The notes beneath the pieces are model-generated. The model did no database searches, was not told where the DNA came from, and saw only the letters and a list, made by a program, of their open reading frames with translations. Positions 37,017 to 48,525 of a stretch of 64,000 nt of DNA are shown here, in pieces. Numbering within the stretch: the first letter of the stretch is position 1; every line of letters starts with the position of its first letter. Position numbers and translations under genes: made by a program. The stretch is from Dichotomocladium elegans (Eukaryota > Mucoromycota > Mucoromycetes > Mucorales > Lichtheimiaceae): contig JAIXMN010000035.1 of NCBI GenBank assembly GCA_025716815.1, forward strand, positions 186,001 to 250,000, read 5' to 3'.

Positions 37017-39579
37017 TCAATCCTCTTCTTCATCGGCCGTGCTCAGCCATTCAATGAATTTGGAACTCTTATTTTTGAGCTCACTCTTGTCCGTCAAAAT
37101 GTCGTACCAGCCGATAAATACTTCCTCGTCCACAAGGTCATTGTCATACCATGTTGAGAATACCACGCTCGTCTTGCCCATCATTTGTGGACTGCGTTGA
37201 GTCACAAACTTTTCCCAGGCCTTGAGCAACGTGCGTTGATCAGTTGTCGTTTTAACAAACTACATGTGTGTATGAGATTGCGCTACGAATTCCTCTTTCC
37301 AAAACAACACCACATACCGTCTTAAACAACCCAATTCGTGCCTGGAGAGTTGTTTTGACGCTCGATGGGTGGTCTTCTAGAAGACTGACTAATAAAATAT
37401 ACAGTAACTGTCGCTTGGACAGATCGTTACGGATCTCCAGCTTGGTCACTTCCTTAACATCGCTCGAGAGCCCACTGACGCTTCCGCCCGCGGTACTTGT
37501 GGGCTGCTGTTCTGAAAAGAACCTTTTAAGATCCTTTATAATGCCTTCTTCCTGAGCCATTTTGCCTGGAGTCGGCGAGGGCGTTTTGGAGGGAGGTGTC
37601 CTAGTTGGAAGCGCGTCAGTTTTTGGATAGTATAAGACATCTTCGAACACACTTTCTTGATTCTCTTACATATCCATTTTCGCCTGCTCCTCTTTGGATA
37701 AGTGAACAATTTTCATCCATGACTTGTTTGTCTGCTGTAAATTTAGTGTCAGATTTTACATATCAGCGCAATATAATCACTCGTCTCTTCTTGAACCACT
37801 CACACTAATTCGCCCTTCATTCATGACATCCTGAAGCGGATTCGCATTACGCTCTTGCGACTTGATGTTCCGTAGTTGTTGCTGTTCCCGCGCTGTAGGC
37901 TTGCAAGTCGTGTCATTAGTGCTCGAAGCGCCACTTGTACTTGTGCAGCCATCGTAACGGTTGGCGTTGCTTTCGGTACCAGCGCGAGTACGCCATGAGC
38001 CCTCTGCCACTGAAGAATCCGCGACCCGTTGTTGCTGCTGCTGCTGCTGCTTTTGGTTTGACGCCGACGCTGAAGAAGACCTGTGACCTTCATCTGACCG
38101 CGATTTGGTATTATTCGTGGCCGGGCGTTCCTTTAGTTCACCTAGCCCATGCGCTATCATATATGCATGAATATGATATATAGAATTGAATACTCGCGTC
38201 GTCTCCCCTCTTTCTTTTCCCAGCTTTCATATATTGAATCCTACCCCTTCCACTACTTTACCAAAATGACACTTCGGTCCATACTGACAAAAGCTGTCCT
38301 TCATGAATCGCTCGCATAATTTGGTCTTGTAAAGAGGATTGTTGTTCATGTCTGGGTGCGTTGACTTGCCGTTTCCTTCAGTGTTGCTGGGTATTACAGC
38401 AGGTATGGCTCCACCTGACAAAGCGTCATCCTCTGCTGTAGGAGCCCTCTCACGAAGCTCTGCCACGCCGTGGGCAAAGGTACACTTGGTTCCATAGGAA
38501 CAAGATCCCTCTGTCTCAAACCGCTCACACAGTCGGGTTTTATACCATGGATTGATTTGCTGCTGGTGCTGTTGATAGGAATGATGATGCCCTCCACCAT
38601 TCACTCCTCCACTACCACTACCACCACCATTCCCGCCACTGGTGCTAATCGAAGACTCGCCTCCATTAGCATTACCCCCTGCCACACGTCGCACACTTGC
38701 TCCCGACGATCGTTGCTGAAATCCCGTTGACCGAGATACCAATCCGGATGGTGAGAGTGTTCCTCCCGCTGCAGGAGATAAGGATGCTGAGGAAAAGGGA
38801 GTCACGGTGGTCGCTGTTGTTGCCATTGTCTGACGATGATGGTTGCTACCTTGACGTTGCTGCTGCTGCTGCTGTTGTTGTTGTTGTTGTTGCTGTTGCT
38901 GTTGCTCCTTGCGGTTTTTTCTTTGCTTGGCCTCAATAAATTTTTGGGCATGCATAAACATCTCCACCATGCTCTTGAATATGACTTTTTCAGATGCCAT
39001 CGCCTGATTACACCAATGAAAGTGGACGCCATCCGCTCCAGGCAGGAGCCGGACATGGTTGTCAATAATTTGGGCTAATCGATAGACGACCTTCTTTGGA
39101 CTAAGGTGCGAGAGACACAGACACAGACATACACACGCGCACACACACACAAGCATAGAAAAATCAGAGCGATGCAATACGTCTGCGGAATCGCGAACTT
39201 GGAGTTTACCGAGTGCCTGACAGGTAAGTCAGTTCTATCTTAAAGCCCTCTTCAATACGGAGGTCTTTGGGACTTAGCCCTGTTGTCTCAAAAGCCTCAC
39301 GCAATGCGCATCTAGAATAATAAAAGCAAATGGACAGATCAGCTTTTCCCACTTTATTAATCTTCTCAGCTTGACCACAAGGATTACTTTTGGTGGCTTG
39401 CTCTTGCTGTGTATGTTTGCTTACTTTACTTCGTCTTCTTGACCAATCACTTGCCCTTTAGGACAGAACCAGTGCTTCTTGTTTGTAAATGAGTCGTTTA
39501 ATAGTAAAAATTCGACGTTTCTCTGCAACCGATATATGATAAGTCCAGCGTAAAGATTGGTTTGAAAAGACTTGTCCAT
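37017..39579 (-). CDS. Fusion protein: Ap4A-hydrolase-like Nudix domain, two CCCH zinc fingers, eIF5-type W2 domain
   Basis: Seven exons (39579-39425, 39311-39210, 39100-38262, 38153-37804, 37734-37670, 37651-37318, 37259-37017) join in phase to 695 residues. Residues 1-130 resemble NUDT2 (diadenosine tetraphosphatase): AGLIIYRLQRNVEFLLL, HWFCPKGQVIGQ, then the Nudix box with LREAFETTGL, and EEGFKIELTYLSGTRPKKV. In the box the second of the paired catalytic glutamates is Thr, so activity is doubtful. After poly-Gln come two YKT(R/K)LC-type CX8CX5CX3H fingers (about 268-293 and 343-370) as in tristetraprolin, which bind AU-rich RNA. The C-terminus (about 560-695) is a W2 domain with VDEEVFIGWYD and the acidic aromatic box FIEWLSTADEEED, as in eIF5 and eIF2B epsilon. 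Likely an mRNA-linked translation regulator (inference). Confidence 0.85.
38856..38907 (-). repeat. CAG/CAA repeat coding for poly-glutamine
   Basis: Mixed CAG and CAA codons between the Nudix and zinc-finger parts of the fusion protein. Confidence 0.9.
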
Positions 39580-40612
39580 AGAGGGGGATGACGGGAGGGA
39601 ATTCGAACAAAACGGGCTTCAGAGTATAAAATAAAAAGAGAACACGACGTGAGAAAGAAGTTGGGACAGGGCGGCAACAATTCAGACCGCGAGGTGACTT
39701 CAGTGGGTTGATGAGGGTGAAGAGAGGATGCAATTCGAGGGCTCGAGCTATATGCGTGTGAGTGTATGCGTGTGGGCAGGTAGGTGTGTAGTGGCCGAAT
39801 CTGTGCGTCCGTCTCGAAGAGCTCGTGGGTGAGTTGAATTCAAGCACATTCAAGTCACATGCATCAGATATTTTGAGCGGCGCTCATGAAAGAACGCGTC
39901 GCAGCAGCCCGCCACACGCACCGCCCCCCCTCCCAGACCGGGTCGTCCCAACATCCCCTCCCACGACGCAGACTAATGCCCAGTGCCTTGGCTGGTCATG
40001 AGTTACGGTATTCTCAGGTCACTTTTATTTTCGCCGGTTAATGGAGTGACGCACTTGTACGAATAGGAATGGGGGAGGAAACGGTTGGTGGGATCCTATA
40101 CTAGAGTAGCACTTGTTTGAATAACATGCATTATTGTTATACCAATGACCCTGGGATGGGACGACCACCCGCGGCCATTGTGCGTATCACTATTTCCTCC
40201 AATGGCCCTTATTGGTCCGAAATGGTTTATTGCAGACGATCATCGATACTGTTAATACTGCCAGCCATCCATGTCAGATACGATGCTTTGATTGCCTCAA
40301 ATACCTTTTCAGCCAAATGAGTTCCTAGCCACATCCCTGTGCAACGTATTCTGTCAAGATCCATTGCGTTTTGCCCCAAGCGAGCTGGATATAGGGACTT
40401 TTAGCGGCATGGAAAGCTGTCGCCCTTTCAATTTTCCGTCATTCGGGGTTTTCGGGCTCAGGACTGCGGTCTTCTGGTCTTTTTCCACTCACCCATCCAC
40501 ACACGCACATATACATATATATATTTGGTCATATCGACCCTTGACCGTTCCCAAAAAATACACGCACGCACATATATACACGATCACACAGACACACACT
40601 GAAAATCACGCC
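39580..40612. other. Divergent promoter region between the Nudix-CCCH-W2 gene and TAF9
   Basis: No gene is recognised. It contains TG/CA-rich alternating stretches (39745-39790) and a CA/TA-rich block with repeated CACGCACATATA units (40500-40600) just upstream of TAF9. The region could regulate both genes. Confidence 0.5.
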
Positions 40613-41427
40613 ATGCCAGCTGAATCGTCATCAAAGTACCAAAAACAGCAAGCGCAGCCGCGAGATGCTAGAATAATATCCCTTATATTACAATCGCTTG
40701 GTGTTGAGCAATACGATCCAAAAGTTGTCTTACAGCTCCTCGAATTTGCACATCGTAATATCATCAACGCGCGTTTCGATTAAATGCTGCTGACGTAGTT
40801 CAACGCTTCCAATATTGTTGATCCTGCATAGGATATACGACGGACGTCATGCAAGATGCCTTAATATACGCTGAACATGCAGGAAAGAATGATCTTGATC
40901 TGGATGACATTCAACTTGCCATTCAAGGACGCGTGAATCATTCTTTCACACACCCTCCGCCAAAAGAAGTAAGTTCTCTTTGTCGTGTCAGATATCTCTT
41001 ACTTACGGACGCTGTCTGACTGAAAATGGGCGAAATTTCAGCTATTACTGGAGTTGGCTGAAGAAAAGAATAAGATTCCTTTACCGCTTATTCCTGAGAA
41101 ATATGGGATCCGTTTACCAGCTGAAAAACACTGTCTCACAGGCATTAATTTTTCCATTGTACCCGATGTACGTAAACGCAGCGTGATGTATATGAACTAT
41201 ATTCCTCAATTGCTCTTTTCGTTATTTACCCCCAGGCTCCGCCTCCACCAAACCCGATACTCGAAAGTGATCCCAGTGCGATGCAGAATACATCATCCTC
41301 GTCGTTGTTTTCTCCGGAAGGTGCCGATACCCCCGTGAAGTCTGAGCCCGTGTCTGTCGAAGCAGCAGAGCTGATAGGAGCTAAACGAGCGAGAGAGGCT
41401 ATGGAGGACGACGACTACGATTTTTAA
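40613..41427 (+). CDS. TAF9: Transcription initiation factor TFIID/SAGA subunit TAF9
   Basis: Four exons (40613-40754, 40832-40968, 41042-41167, 41236-41427) give 198 residues. The histone fold reads RDARIISLILQSLGVEQYDP, VVLQLLEFAHRYTTDVMQDA, IYAEHAGKNDLDLDDIQLAI, the H3-like fold that pairs with TAF6. The conserved region after it, NKIPLPLIPEKYGIRLP and EKHCLTGINF, is diagnostic for TAF9. The C-terminus is a Ser/acidic tail ending DDDYDF. It is shared by TFIID and SAGA. The first intron splits FAHR/Y. The start is the first ATG and leads directly into the fold. Confidence 0.94.
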
Positions 41428-41549
41428 GGCAAACCGATCCAAATAAAGTTCGTCAAAAGAATATCTATTATCCATTTACCCTTTCGCCGTCCCCATGTTT
41501 ATAACTTATCCACGCCATCCGTTGAAGGCGAGGCTTAAGGAAGCTGAGA

Positions 41550-42528
41550 TCATTCGCTGGTTGCCATTCCGATCCTTGCGCTCCATGCCTCTGGATGCAG
41601 GGAGTACATTTGAACGGTGGTATGATGCACTCGCATCTCCGTGAGCAGAGTCAATCCACTTGGGAGGACGTCTCTGCAAATCGACAAGTAAGGATTAGCG
41701 ATGAGGTCAGAAACGTGCATGGGAAGGTTTGTTCCCACATCAAATACAGGCCTGCCTTCATCTCTGCACAAGCAGACGCCTGTGTGTGTGTGTGTGTGTT
41801 GTATGTAGATATATCCACATTGGTGCATAGTACTCCTAGAACCCGCTGCATGTCCGGGCGACAAGATGCGGATGAACCGCGTCTGCAAACCATGGTCCAT
41901 TGCTTTTTTTTTTTACTTTTCCTTCGTCCGGGAACCCCCGTCGTTTGCGTTCCTCTCGAGATGGGGATACTGCTACGTTTTTCTCGGCAAGTATCTTAGA
42001 CCATTGCTAGGAGACCCACATACGAACCGAAACCGCCAAGTTCGCCATCCCTCCCCCGACTCCGGGTGATGAGATGGAGGGGTGGACATCAACACTGTCG
42101 AATCACACCTGCTTACATACAACGATTTATTGTTCGTCCCTACGCTGCAAGCACATAATCTTTTTTTTCTTTCGGCCCTGGTTGTGCTTGACCAGCTCGT
42201 CCTCTTAAATTGTAGAATAAACCCATGTATCACTACCCTCTTTCTCGGACGGTCCAACAGTTCCACCCCCACGGCGCACGTCGTTGGATGTCGTGCAGTA
42301 CAAGGAGAAGATATATGGAGTTCTTCGGGCGAGGGGGGCCCATCATTTGCTGTAGGCAAATCTTTTCAATGAGACGCGCACATTTGATCCGGCTGAATTA
42401 TTACACCGTGTGAAATTGTGCAAGGTGTAACATTGCCCCGAAAATCTCCCTCCTATTCTCCGCTTGGGGTCAAAGTCGATGTCAAATTTAACCGATTCGT
42501 CCTTGGAACAAAGAGCTGGATTAAACAT
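41550..42528 (-). CDS. Probable multi-exon gene of unknown function
   Basis: I do not recognise the product. Exons that keep phase are 42528-42405 (MFNPALCSKDESVKF), 42349-42223 (NDGPPSPEELHISS, ending RPRKRVVIHG), a 28-nt exon 42144-42117 (VGTNNKSLY), 41972-41917 (QYPHLERNANDG) and one starting at 41882 (RGSSASCRPDMQRVLGV). The last exon to the stop at 41550 would read about VHHTTVQMYSLHPEAWS, but its acceptor is uncertain because a CA repeat (about 41780-41800) lies in the junction. It may be a short regulatory protein or a false chain of exons; the consistent phase over four junctions favours a gene. Confidence 0.35.
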
Positions 42529-42667
42529 TGTTACCAATCAATTTATTTAATAAATGTGTATGTGTAAAAGAAGGGGGAAAATCTACAACTGCGTTCATAT
42601 ATACAAGGAAACATAAGACAGAGCGGAGGAGGGTGAGCGAAAACGTGGTATCTATAGTATTAAGTAC

Positions 42668-44211
42668 TTATTTGGATCGTTTCGTGGGACTTTGTCCATT
42701 TGCGTCGTCATCGATAAGGGATAGAGAAGATGCGCGGCGCTTCAGGCTCAATCCGTCAATAAGATCCGGTACGTCTTCATCCGGAACCTCGGGCATCAGA
42801 AGCGATCCATCCTCTGGGTATTTGTAAACCGACGGCAGAGAGAGCAGCTCGTAATGCTCAGGCTGGTAGATGGTGCTCAGAATTAGCTCGATAAATTCTT
42901 TCAGATTGTGCTCAAATGGTTCCAAAGGATGGTTTCGCATCAGCTCCACGAAATCAGTCTGTGATTCTTGTCCATTGGCCATTAAAAGCTGCAAAGAGAG
43001 AGAGTGCGTGTGTGCGCGTTAGTCGACCATATATCCGACTGATATTAAGGCGCTTTACCTCTCTTTCGCGCTTCAGCACCTGGGTTTTGAAGAGGTACAT
43101 GGTTCGAGTCTTTGGGAATAGCAGATGATGATCGGCAGCACGCACACCCCAATAATCCTCGCCCAACTCATTTTCGTCGCTGTGATACTCATGCTCATCG
43201 TCATCATCAGTCTCATCAGGCTCGTCTTCGTCTTCAACTTCGCCGTAGGAAAATATTTCAAAGATGACCTCCTGGCCAATCTGACCGTCGCACAAGTATC
43301 TCTCAATGGCAGCCTGGGTCAGGAGCTCGAGAAAAAGATCATACCAGCGAGGTGGCATCCCCCCACCCATCACACGCTGGCCAGTAAAGATCATGGGCCG
43401 AGCGTCGCTGGTCGTGTCCAATGTCCGTCGAAGAAGGTCCGCGCTAACTCGCAAAAAGATGGGGATAGCCTCCACCAGTCCATTCACGCTGCCGCTTTTC
43501 TTGTGGGTATGGATGTCTTTGCACGTCACACAGGCCTGCTGCCGATGGCGGCGACAAAAACACGCCTCTGCAGCACGACGATGCATGTGAGTAGGCGTGT
43601 GAGGCGCGATAACGCTTGACGAATGATCAAAGCGACCAAAAACGATGGTCGAAAGCTGGCACAGATGTAGGCGTTGCCTTGACTCATAATCCACGGCAAA
43701 AGACGGAGTGTTGACTTTAGATCCAACGGATAAGATACCTTTTTGTATTCAAAAAAAAATATAAAGGGAAAATAGCGTGGTTGGCACGTGAGTGTCTTTC
43801 CCTCACGCAACTGTTTTTTTCTTTACCTGGAATAATGGCTTCTACCGCATGTTTATCCTTCTCGGCCTTATATGCCGCTTCTAGCCATTCAGACTGACGC
43901 GTTTCGAGCGGTCGCTTTGGTGCGGCTGGATGAACTTCCAGCTCTTCGAGTTCCAGCGCGCCTTGAGCTAGGCGAGATTGAATGGATTTGTGCAGCAGGA
44001 AATCAAAGAGGACTTTGGATGGGGTGGTTGAAGGGATAACAGGGATATGTTTTGTGGTTAAAGAAAAATGATCGCTGCCGCCGACGACGGAAGGACCTGT
44101 TACGCCGCCTACACCGGCAGTAGCTACTGAAGACGTCGGGGAAGAACCGATAAGTGGGTGGTGCTGGTGCTCATTGGACATGAGGTGAATGAGATGCGGC
44201 TCGGGTTGCAT
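42668..44211 (-). CDS. Unrecognised protein with a Cys/His cluster and acidic loop, about 461 residues
   Basis: Three exons, 44211-43827, 43738-43059 and 42988-42668, join in phase. The N-terminal 60 residues are low complexity (Ser/Gly/Val). Then comes a helical part (SKVLFDFLLHKSIQSRLAQG), a likely metal-binding cluster (ACFCRRHRQQACVTCKDIHTH, about residues 185-205), MPPRWYDLFLELLTQAAIERY, an Asp/Glu-rich loop (about 285-310), and a C-terminal domain with LEPFEHNLKEFIELIL. The last residues RASSLSLIDDD and PTKRSK look like a phospho-site and a basic signal. No family is recalled; nuclear location is a guess from the KRSK end. Confidence 0.65.
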
Positions 44212-44811
44212 GACAAAGGAAAGACGAAGAGAAAAAGAAAAATGTCAAATTCGACTTTATCGCATTTCCCATTCCACCCCCCAAACACACGCATTTTAAG
44301 TGAATAAACACCCCCCCCCGCCCCGGAGAGATCCGTGTCCTCTATCTTTCGGAAGAGTCTGACTTTCCGAAAACGTTGATTGCAGGAGCCAATCACTCGC
44401 TTTGCTTCCCGCATTGTAGAGCCTGACTAGACCACTGCTTTGTAAGCTAGCACGCTGTTTTTTAGCTCAACGGCATGCAAAAATCTTTGCTCTGAGCAGT
44501 GAGGCGAAAGAACATCCCACTTCCGACAGAGGATAAAAGATAACTTTAGAAAGCAGGAAAGGGAGAGGGGGACGTCTAGAAATTCACGCCGAGAGATGTA
44601 GGCTGGAAAAAAAAATAGAGCCGGATTGACAAGACTGGATAAGGCAACAGAACGAACCTGGCTTGGATTGACGTGTGCATGCGTATTTCGGTTTCCCAAA
44701 GCCGAACCAACATTGGGTGCGCCCCACGCAATTAATTCAAGGACAGCTTTAAAAGGAGGAGAAAAACTCCCGATAAGGCAATAGACCTAACCCACTCGTT
44801 TTCTTCTGCTT
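44212..44811. other. Divergent promoter region
   Basis: It lies between the 461-residue unknown gene (minus) and the SLC35F6-like gene (plus). Short C and A runs (44309-44320, 44606-44615). No gene recognised. Confidence 0.55.
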
Positions 44812-46296
44812 ATGCTGTCTCTCTCAAAAGAATCTACAACGACCTTGTTGATCGTTGCAGGCATGCTCATGTCTGGTAAAGGAGAAAACATGGCCATAGT
44901 TACGGCTCTGCATACATGGTGTTGATCGACCTAATTCCTAGGTGTATGCAACACCATTCTCAATAAGTACCAAGACATGCAGTGCGTGGAACATTGTGAT
45001 GATCCTGATCCGACTAAGCGTCGCTATTTTGAACAGCCAGTATGGCAGACGTAAGTAAGAAAGAAGGCATTAAAAGAATAACAAGGTAAATTCTACCTTT
45101 CTCTGTAGTGTCAATATGTTTATCGGTGAAGCGGCCGTTTGGGTTATCTATGCCCTGCAGGTCCTTGAGCGACGACGCCAGCGCCTGCAATCTGCATACG
45201 AGGAGATACCCCCGTCAGCTGTTGATCATCTGGATGCGGTGCGGCCCGGCTGGTGGACGACGTGGATGACCAGATCGTTAAGCATCCACATCGAGAAGCC
45301 CTGACGGGTCGGAAGTCATTTCTGCTGTGGATCCCTACGTTATGCGATATGACGGCCACGACGGTAACTGTCCACCATCTTCTATAAAGGAGTGAGCTGC
45401 TTATATCTTCCTTTAGGTCATGTCGGTCGGTCTTTTGTTTACATCAGCAAGCGTATATCAAATGCTACGAGGATCGGTAGTGATTTTCACGGGGCTATTC
45501 AGCTACCTGTTCCTCGGCCGGAAACTGCGCAGGTTCGAGTGGTTTTCTCTGGCGATGGTGGTTGGCGGTGTAGCAATTGTGGGCTTGTCATCGTTGATAG
45601 TGCCCCAAAACAAGCCCTCTGGGAGTAACAGCGCCGGTAATGTGACATTTGATCTCATGTCCCTTTTGGGCGTCATCTTGGTTCTCGGCGCCCAACTCTT
45701 CACTGCCTCTCAGTTCGTGATTGAAGAGAAGATAATGACACATTATCATATCACACCCCTCAAGGCGGTCGGCTTCGAAGGTACCTTTGGTCTTGTCTCC
45801 GTCCTGGCGGCCATGCCCGTCCTCCATCTCTTGCTTTCTAAGCAGAGCATCTATTTTGATCTCTCCATTGGTTTCCACGATGTGTTTGATACACCCGGTG
45901 TCTGGAAGACCGGTATCTTCATTGCATTGTCGATTGCCTTCTTCAACTGGACTGGCTTGACTATCACTAGCCGGATTTCAGCCACTGCCAGAAGCACGAT
46001 TGACGCCTGCAGGTAAATTAAATGGGGGGTGGACTTTGCTTGTTTGTTTGTTTGTTTGTTTGCTGTAGCGGTGCCTGATAACTATGCAACCCGATAGGAC
46101 GCTGTTTATCTGGATGGTCTCGCTCTATCTCGGCTGGGAAAAATTTACATATGTCCAGCTGATTGGTTTTATCATTATGGTCACGGGAACCTTTATTTTT
46201 AATGGCGTCATCCGTTTACCCTTTGATCGGCTATCGGCCGAGGAAAGCGCTCCTCTTTTGCGACCAGCTACTCCTGAAGAAGACCGGCACGATTAA
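44812..46296 (+). CDS. SLC35F6-like drug/metabolite-superfamily membrane carrier, with a probable 1-nt frame break
   Basis: Exons 44812-44875, 44942-45050, 45109-45363, 45417-46012 and 46098-46296. The family is recognised by GVCNTILNKYQDMQC after helix 1, IPTLCDMTATTVMSVGLLFTSASVYQMLRG and FTGLFSYLFLGRKL, close to SLC35F6, which also has CDMT and S-x-x-QMLRG. About ten helices are expected; QLIGFIIMVTGTFIFNGVI is the last. The exons add to 1,223 nt, one short of 408 codons. Upstream of about 45240 the frame reads EEIPPSAVDHLDA; downstream KHPHREALTGRKSFLLWIP is one frame over. A 35-nt GT-AG segment (45239-45273) could be an intron that restores frame, but it is very short. Human SLC35F6 is reported in lysosomes and mitochondria; location here is unknown. 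Confidence 0.8.
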
Positions 46297-47578
46297 GTAC
46301 TCTTCCCCCCCTTTTTATATACAAGGCGGTGACCAGCGCGTATAAGGCGGGACGTTACTTGTTTCTCTCCAGCTCATGTTAATGATTTGTTTTGTTTTTC
46401 CTTGTTTTGGTTATTGAATGTGGACATCTGACCAAATGATGTGCGGTCCAAAGAGATCGCGGGATCTTTAATAGAAGCTGTGTTTCACTACAGAGACTCT
46501 GGCATACGCGGTAGAGAGAAGATTGGCGTCTTTCTAGAATTGGTCTTTGTACGTACAATGGGCCGCGAGTGTTCCGCATCGAGTATTTTCAGAAGTAACC
46601 TTTGGAGAGAATATAAAGGAATGCTTGTCAGAGGAGGACGCGTATAGGGCACAGAAAGATAACGAATGGTCCTGATTTCCCGACATTCGCATACATGGGG
46701 AAACAAGATGTTCACTCAAGATCCACCGCTGAGCAGGTACGTCTGTCGGATTTCTTCGGAACCATCGATCCTTCTCGAGCAATGGGCTAAACTTGAGAGC
46801 CTATGGACGATGCCTTTGATGAACAACCACACCGTCTTCCCATCCTCACATCGAAGATCTGCGTATTATGCCTCTGAGCGTGTGGCTACATATGCAGATT
46901 CTTTGTGTACCTACAGGGACCAAGCGAAATAACACAGATATTCTGATGGAAGGAAGCAACAGGTTTTCTACATGCAATCCTGTATTACACAACAACTTGT
47001 GGCGACCAACATAAGGTTCAAGCTGATGTTGAGAAAAAGGATTCTTGAGCAAGCATCAGATACTGCAAAGCATTTGCAGATATCTCAGCCGCTAGATAGG
47101 GACAGATGGCCGCGCAATTAATGTGTGTGCGGTTCCATGGAAGCGTTTGGATAGCATTGGTCCAAGAAAGAGAGGACCTCCCTTTCCGCGGCGGTGAAAG
47201 TAATTTATACGTCATACAAACATCTTCTATCCTTAGCCGATGGTACGAACATGCTTTTATCTCCAGTAACAAAGAGAGAAAGACAACGTCCTGCGCAATA
47301 CGTACAGTACGCTGTTCCGCTCTTTCTCTCCGCTGATATCAGCCTCTCTATCCGTCTTCCTTTTGTGAGAAATATATTTTGAATAAGTAACGTACAGTAC
47401 ACAATGGGGGTATATAATATATATATATATATATATTTCTCGAATAAAAAAAAGACAACACCGAGGAAGTAAGAAGAATGTAAAGTGTAACCGTGTGTGG
47501 CGCGAAGGCGTATCAGAGCGAGAATTCCGGGAGGGTATGCGTGACCGAAAGAGAGTGAGGTATTGGAAAAGAATCAAA
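46297..47578. other. Spacer between converging genes
   Basis: 3' ends of the SLC35F6-like and DUF202 genes face each other over 1.3 kb. It contains a TA run (47412-47436) and a near-palindromic TTATATAT block. No gene recognised. Confidence 0.55.
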
Positions 47579-48525
47579 TCAGTGCTTGACATAAACAGCA
47601 AAGAGAAGTGCGACCATGGACAGAAATGTGGAGGCAGCAGTGAAGAGAACGATGCCTCGTGATGCAGGAAAGTAACCCTTGACCATCGTTGCCTGGCAGT
47701 GAAAGTAGCGGACAAAGGCGAAAAACAAAAAGAGGATGGACATCAGGATAAAGATCAAGCCGACTGGCCGACCCCATGTGCGCAACTGCGAATCATGCTC
47801 CACTGCTCTATCCAATCGAAAGAGCTGCGTGATACCTGCATGAAAAAAATAGAGGGGGAAGGGATGAGTCAGGTGCATTGTGTCCACCGCTCCCCCCACC
47901 CTCTCTCTCTCTCTCCCACCCCTGCAGTCTGTCAGAACGGATGATATTTACCAATCCCAACAGAAATTGTCGATAGACTCGTTCTTAACCAAGCAAGGAA
48001 TGTACGCTCATTCGCTAAATCATCGCATCAGCTGCATTTTCTCTGAGGGATGGTGTATGGAGTTTTCTTCATATAATACATACCCAAATGGTCTCGTGCG
48101 ACGCTGCCTGAGTTCTCGAGGTACACCGAACCTGACACAAGTTCGCTAACGCTACTACGCAGAACGGCAAGGAAACTGGATCCCTGGTGCTTTCTACCAC
48201 CGCCAGTGGTACTGGTGCTGGTGCTCGTGCTGCTGGTGCTGGTGCTGGTGGTGCTGCTACTGCTTCGTAAAAGAGGTTGTGTCTCCTCCATGACATTGTC
48301 TGCATTATCCTTTGTCCTTTGGGGCCGTGACAAACCAGGTAATGTGTCACTTGATGCAGTGGACGGCGTTGGTTTTCCTCGGGAATGCCGCTCTTCGTTT
48401 TGTTTCTGGAAAGGGAGCAAAAGATCAGCGTCGTGGGTCGTATAGAATGAACGAGGAGAGCAGGACAGTAATGATGTCGTTGCTGTCGCTGTAGGCTGGT
48501 ACGTCTGACCGCTCGAATGTGGCAT
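47579..48525 (-). CDS. DUF202-family membrane protein
   Basis: Exons 48525-48084, 48014-47952 and 47835-47579 give 253 residues. The first 140 residues are cytosolic, Ser/Thr-rich and include a long Ser-Thr repeat and ETQPLLR, a dileucine-type acidic sorting motif. The DUF202 domain follows: ARDHLANERTFLAWLRTSLS, then the first helix, GITQLFRLD, GRPVGLIFILMSILFLFFAF and a third helix SRGIVLFTAASTFLSMVALL. The NERTFLAWLRT block is the family signature, also found at the membrane end of VTC proteins. The function of stand-alone DUF202 proteins is unknown. An in-frame ATG at 48567 would add 14 residues; 48525 is chosen because the extra part is only Lys/Gln-rich. Confidence 0.82.

Noticed and set aside
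39458..39853. 131-codon minus-strand frame upstream of the Nudix gene
   Set aside because: The overlapping frame starting at 39579 matches the NUDT2-like domain exactly, so this one is out of frame.
43091..43110. GGTTCGAGTC, a tRNA B-box-like sequence
   Set aside because: It lies within the coding exon of the 461-residue protein and has no A box or acceptor stem.
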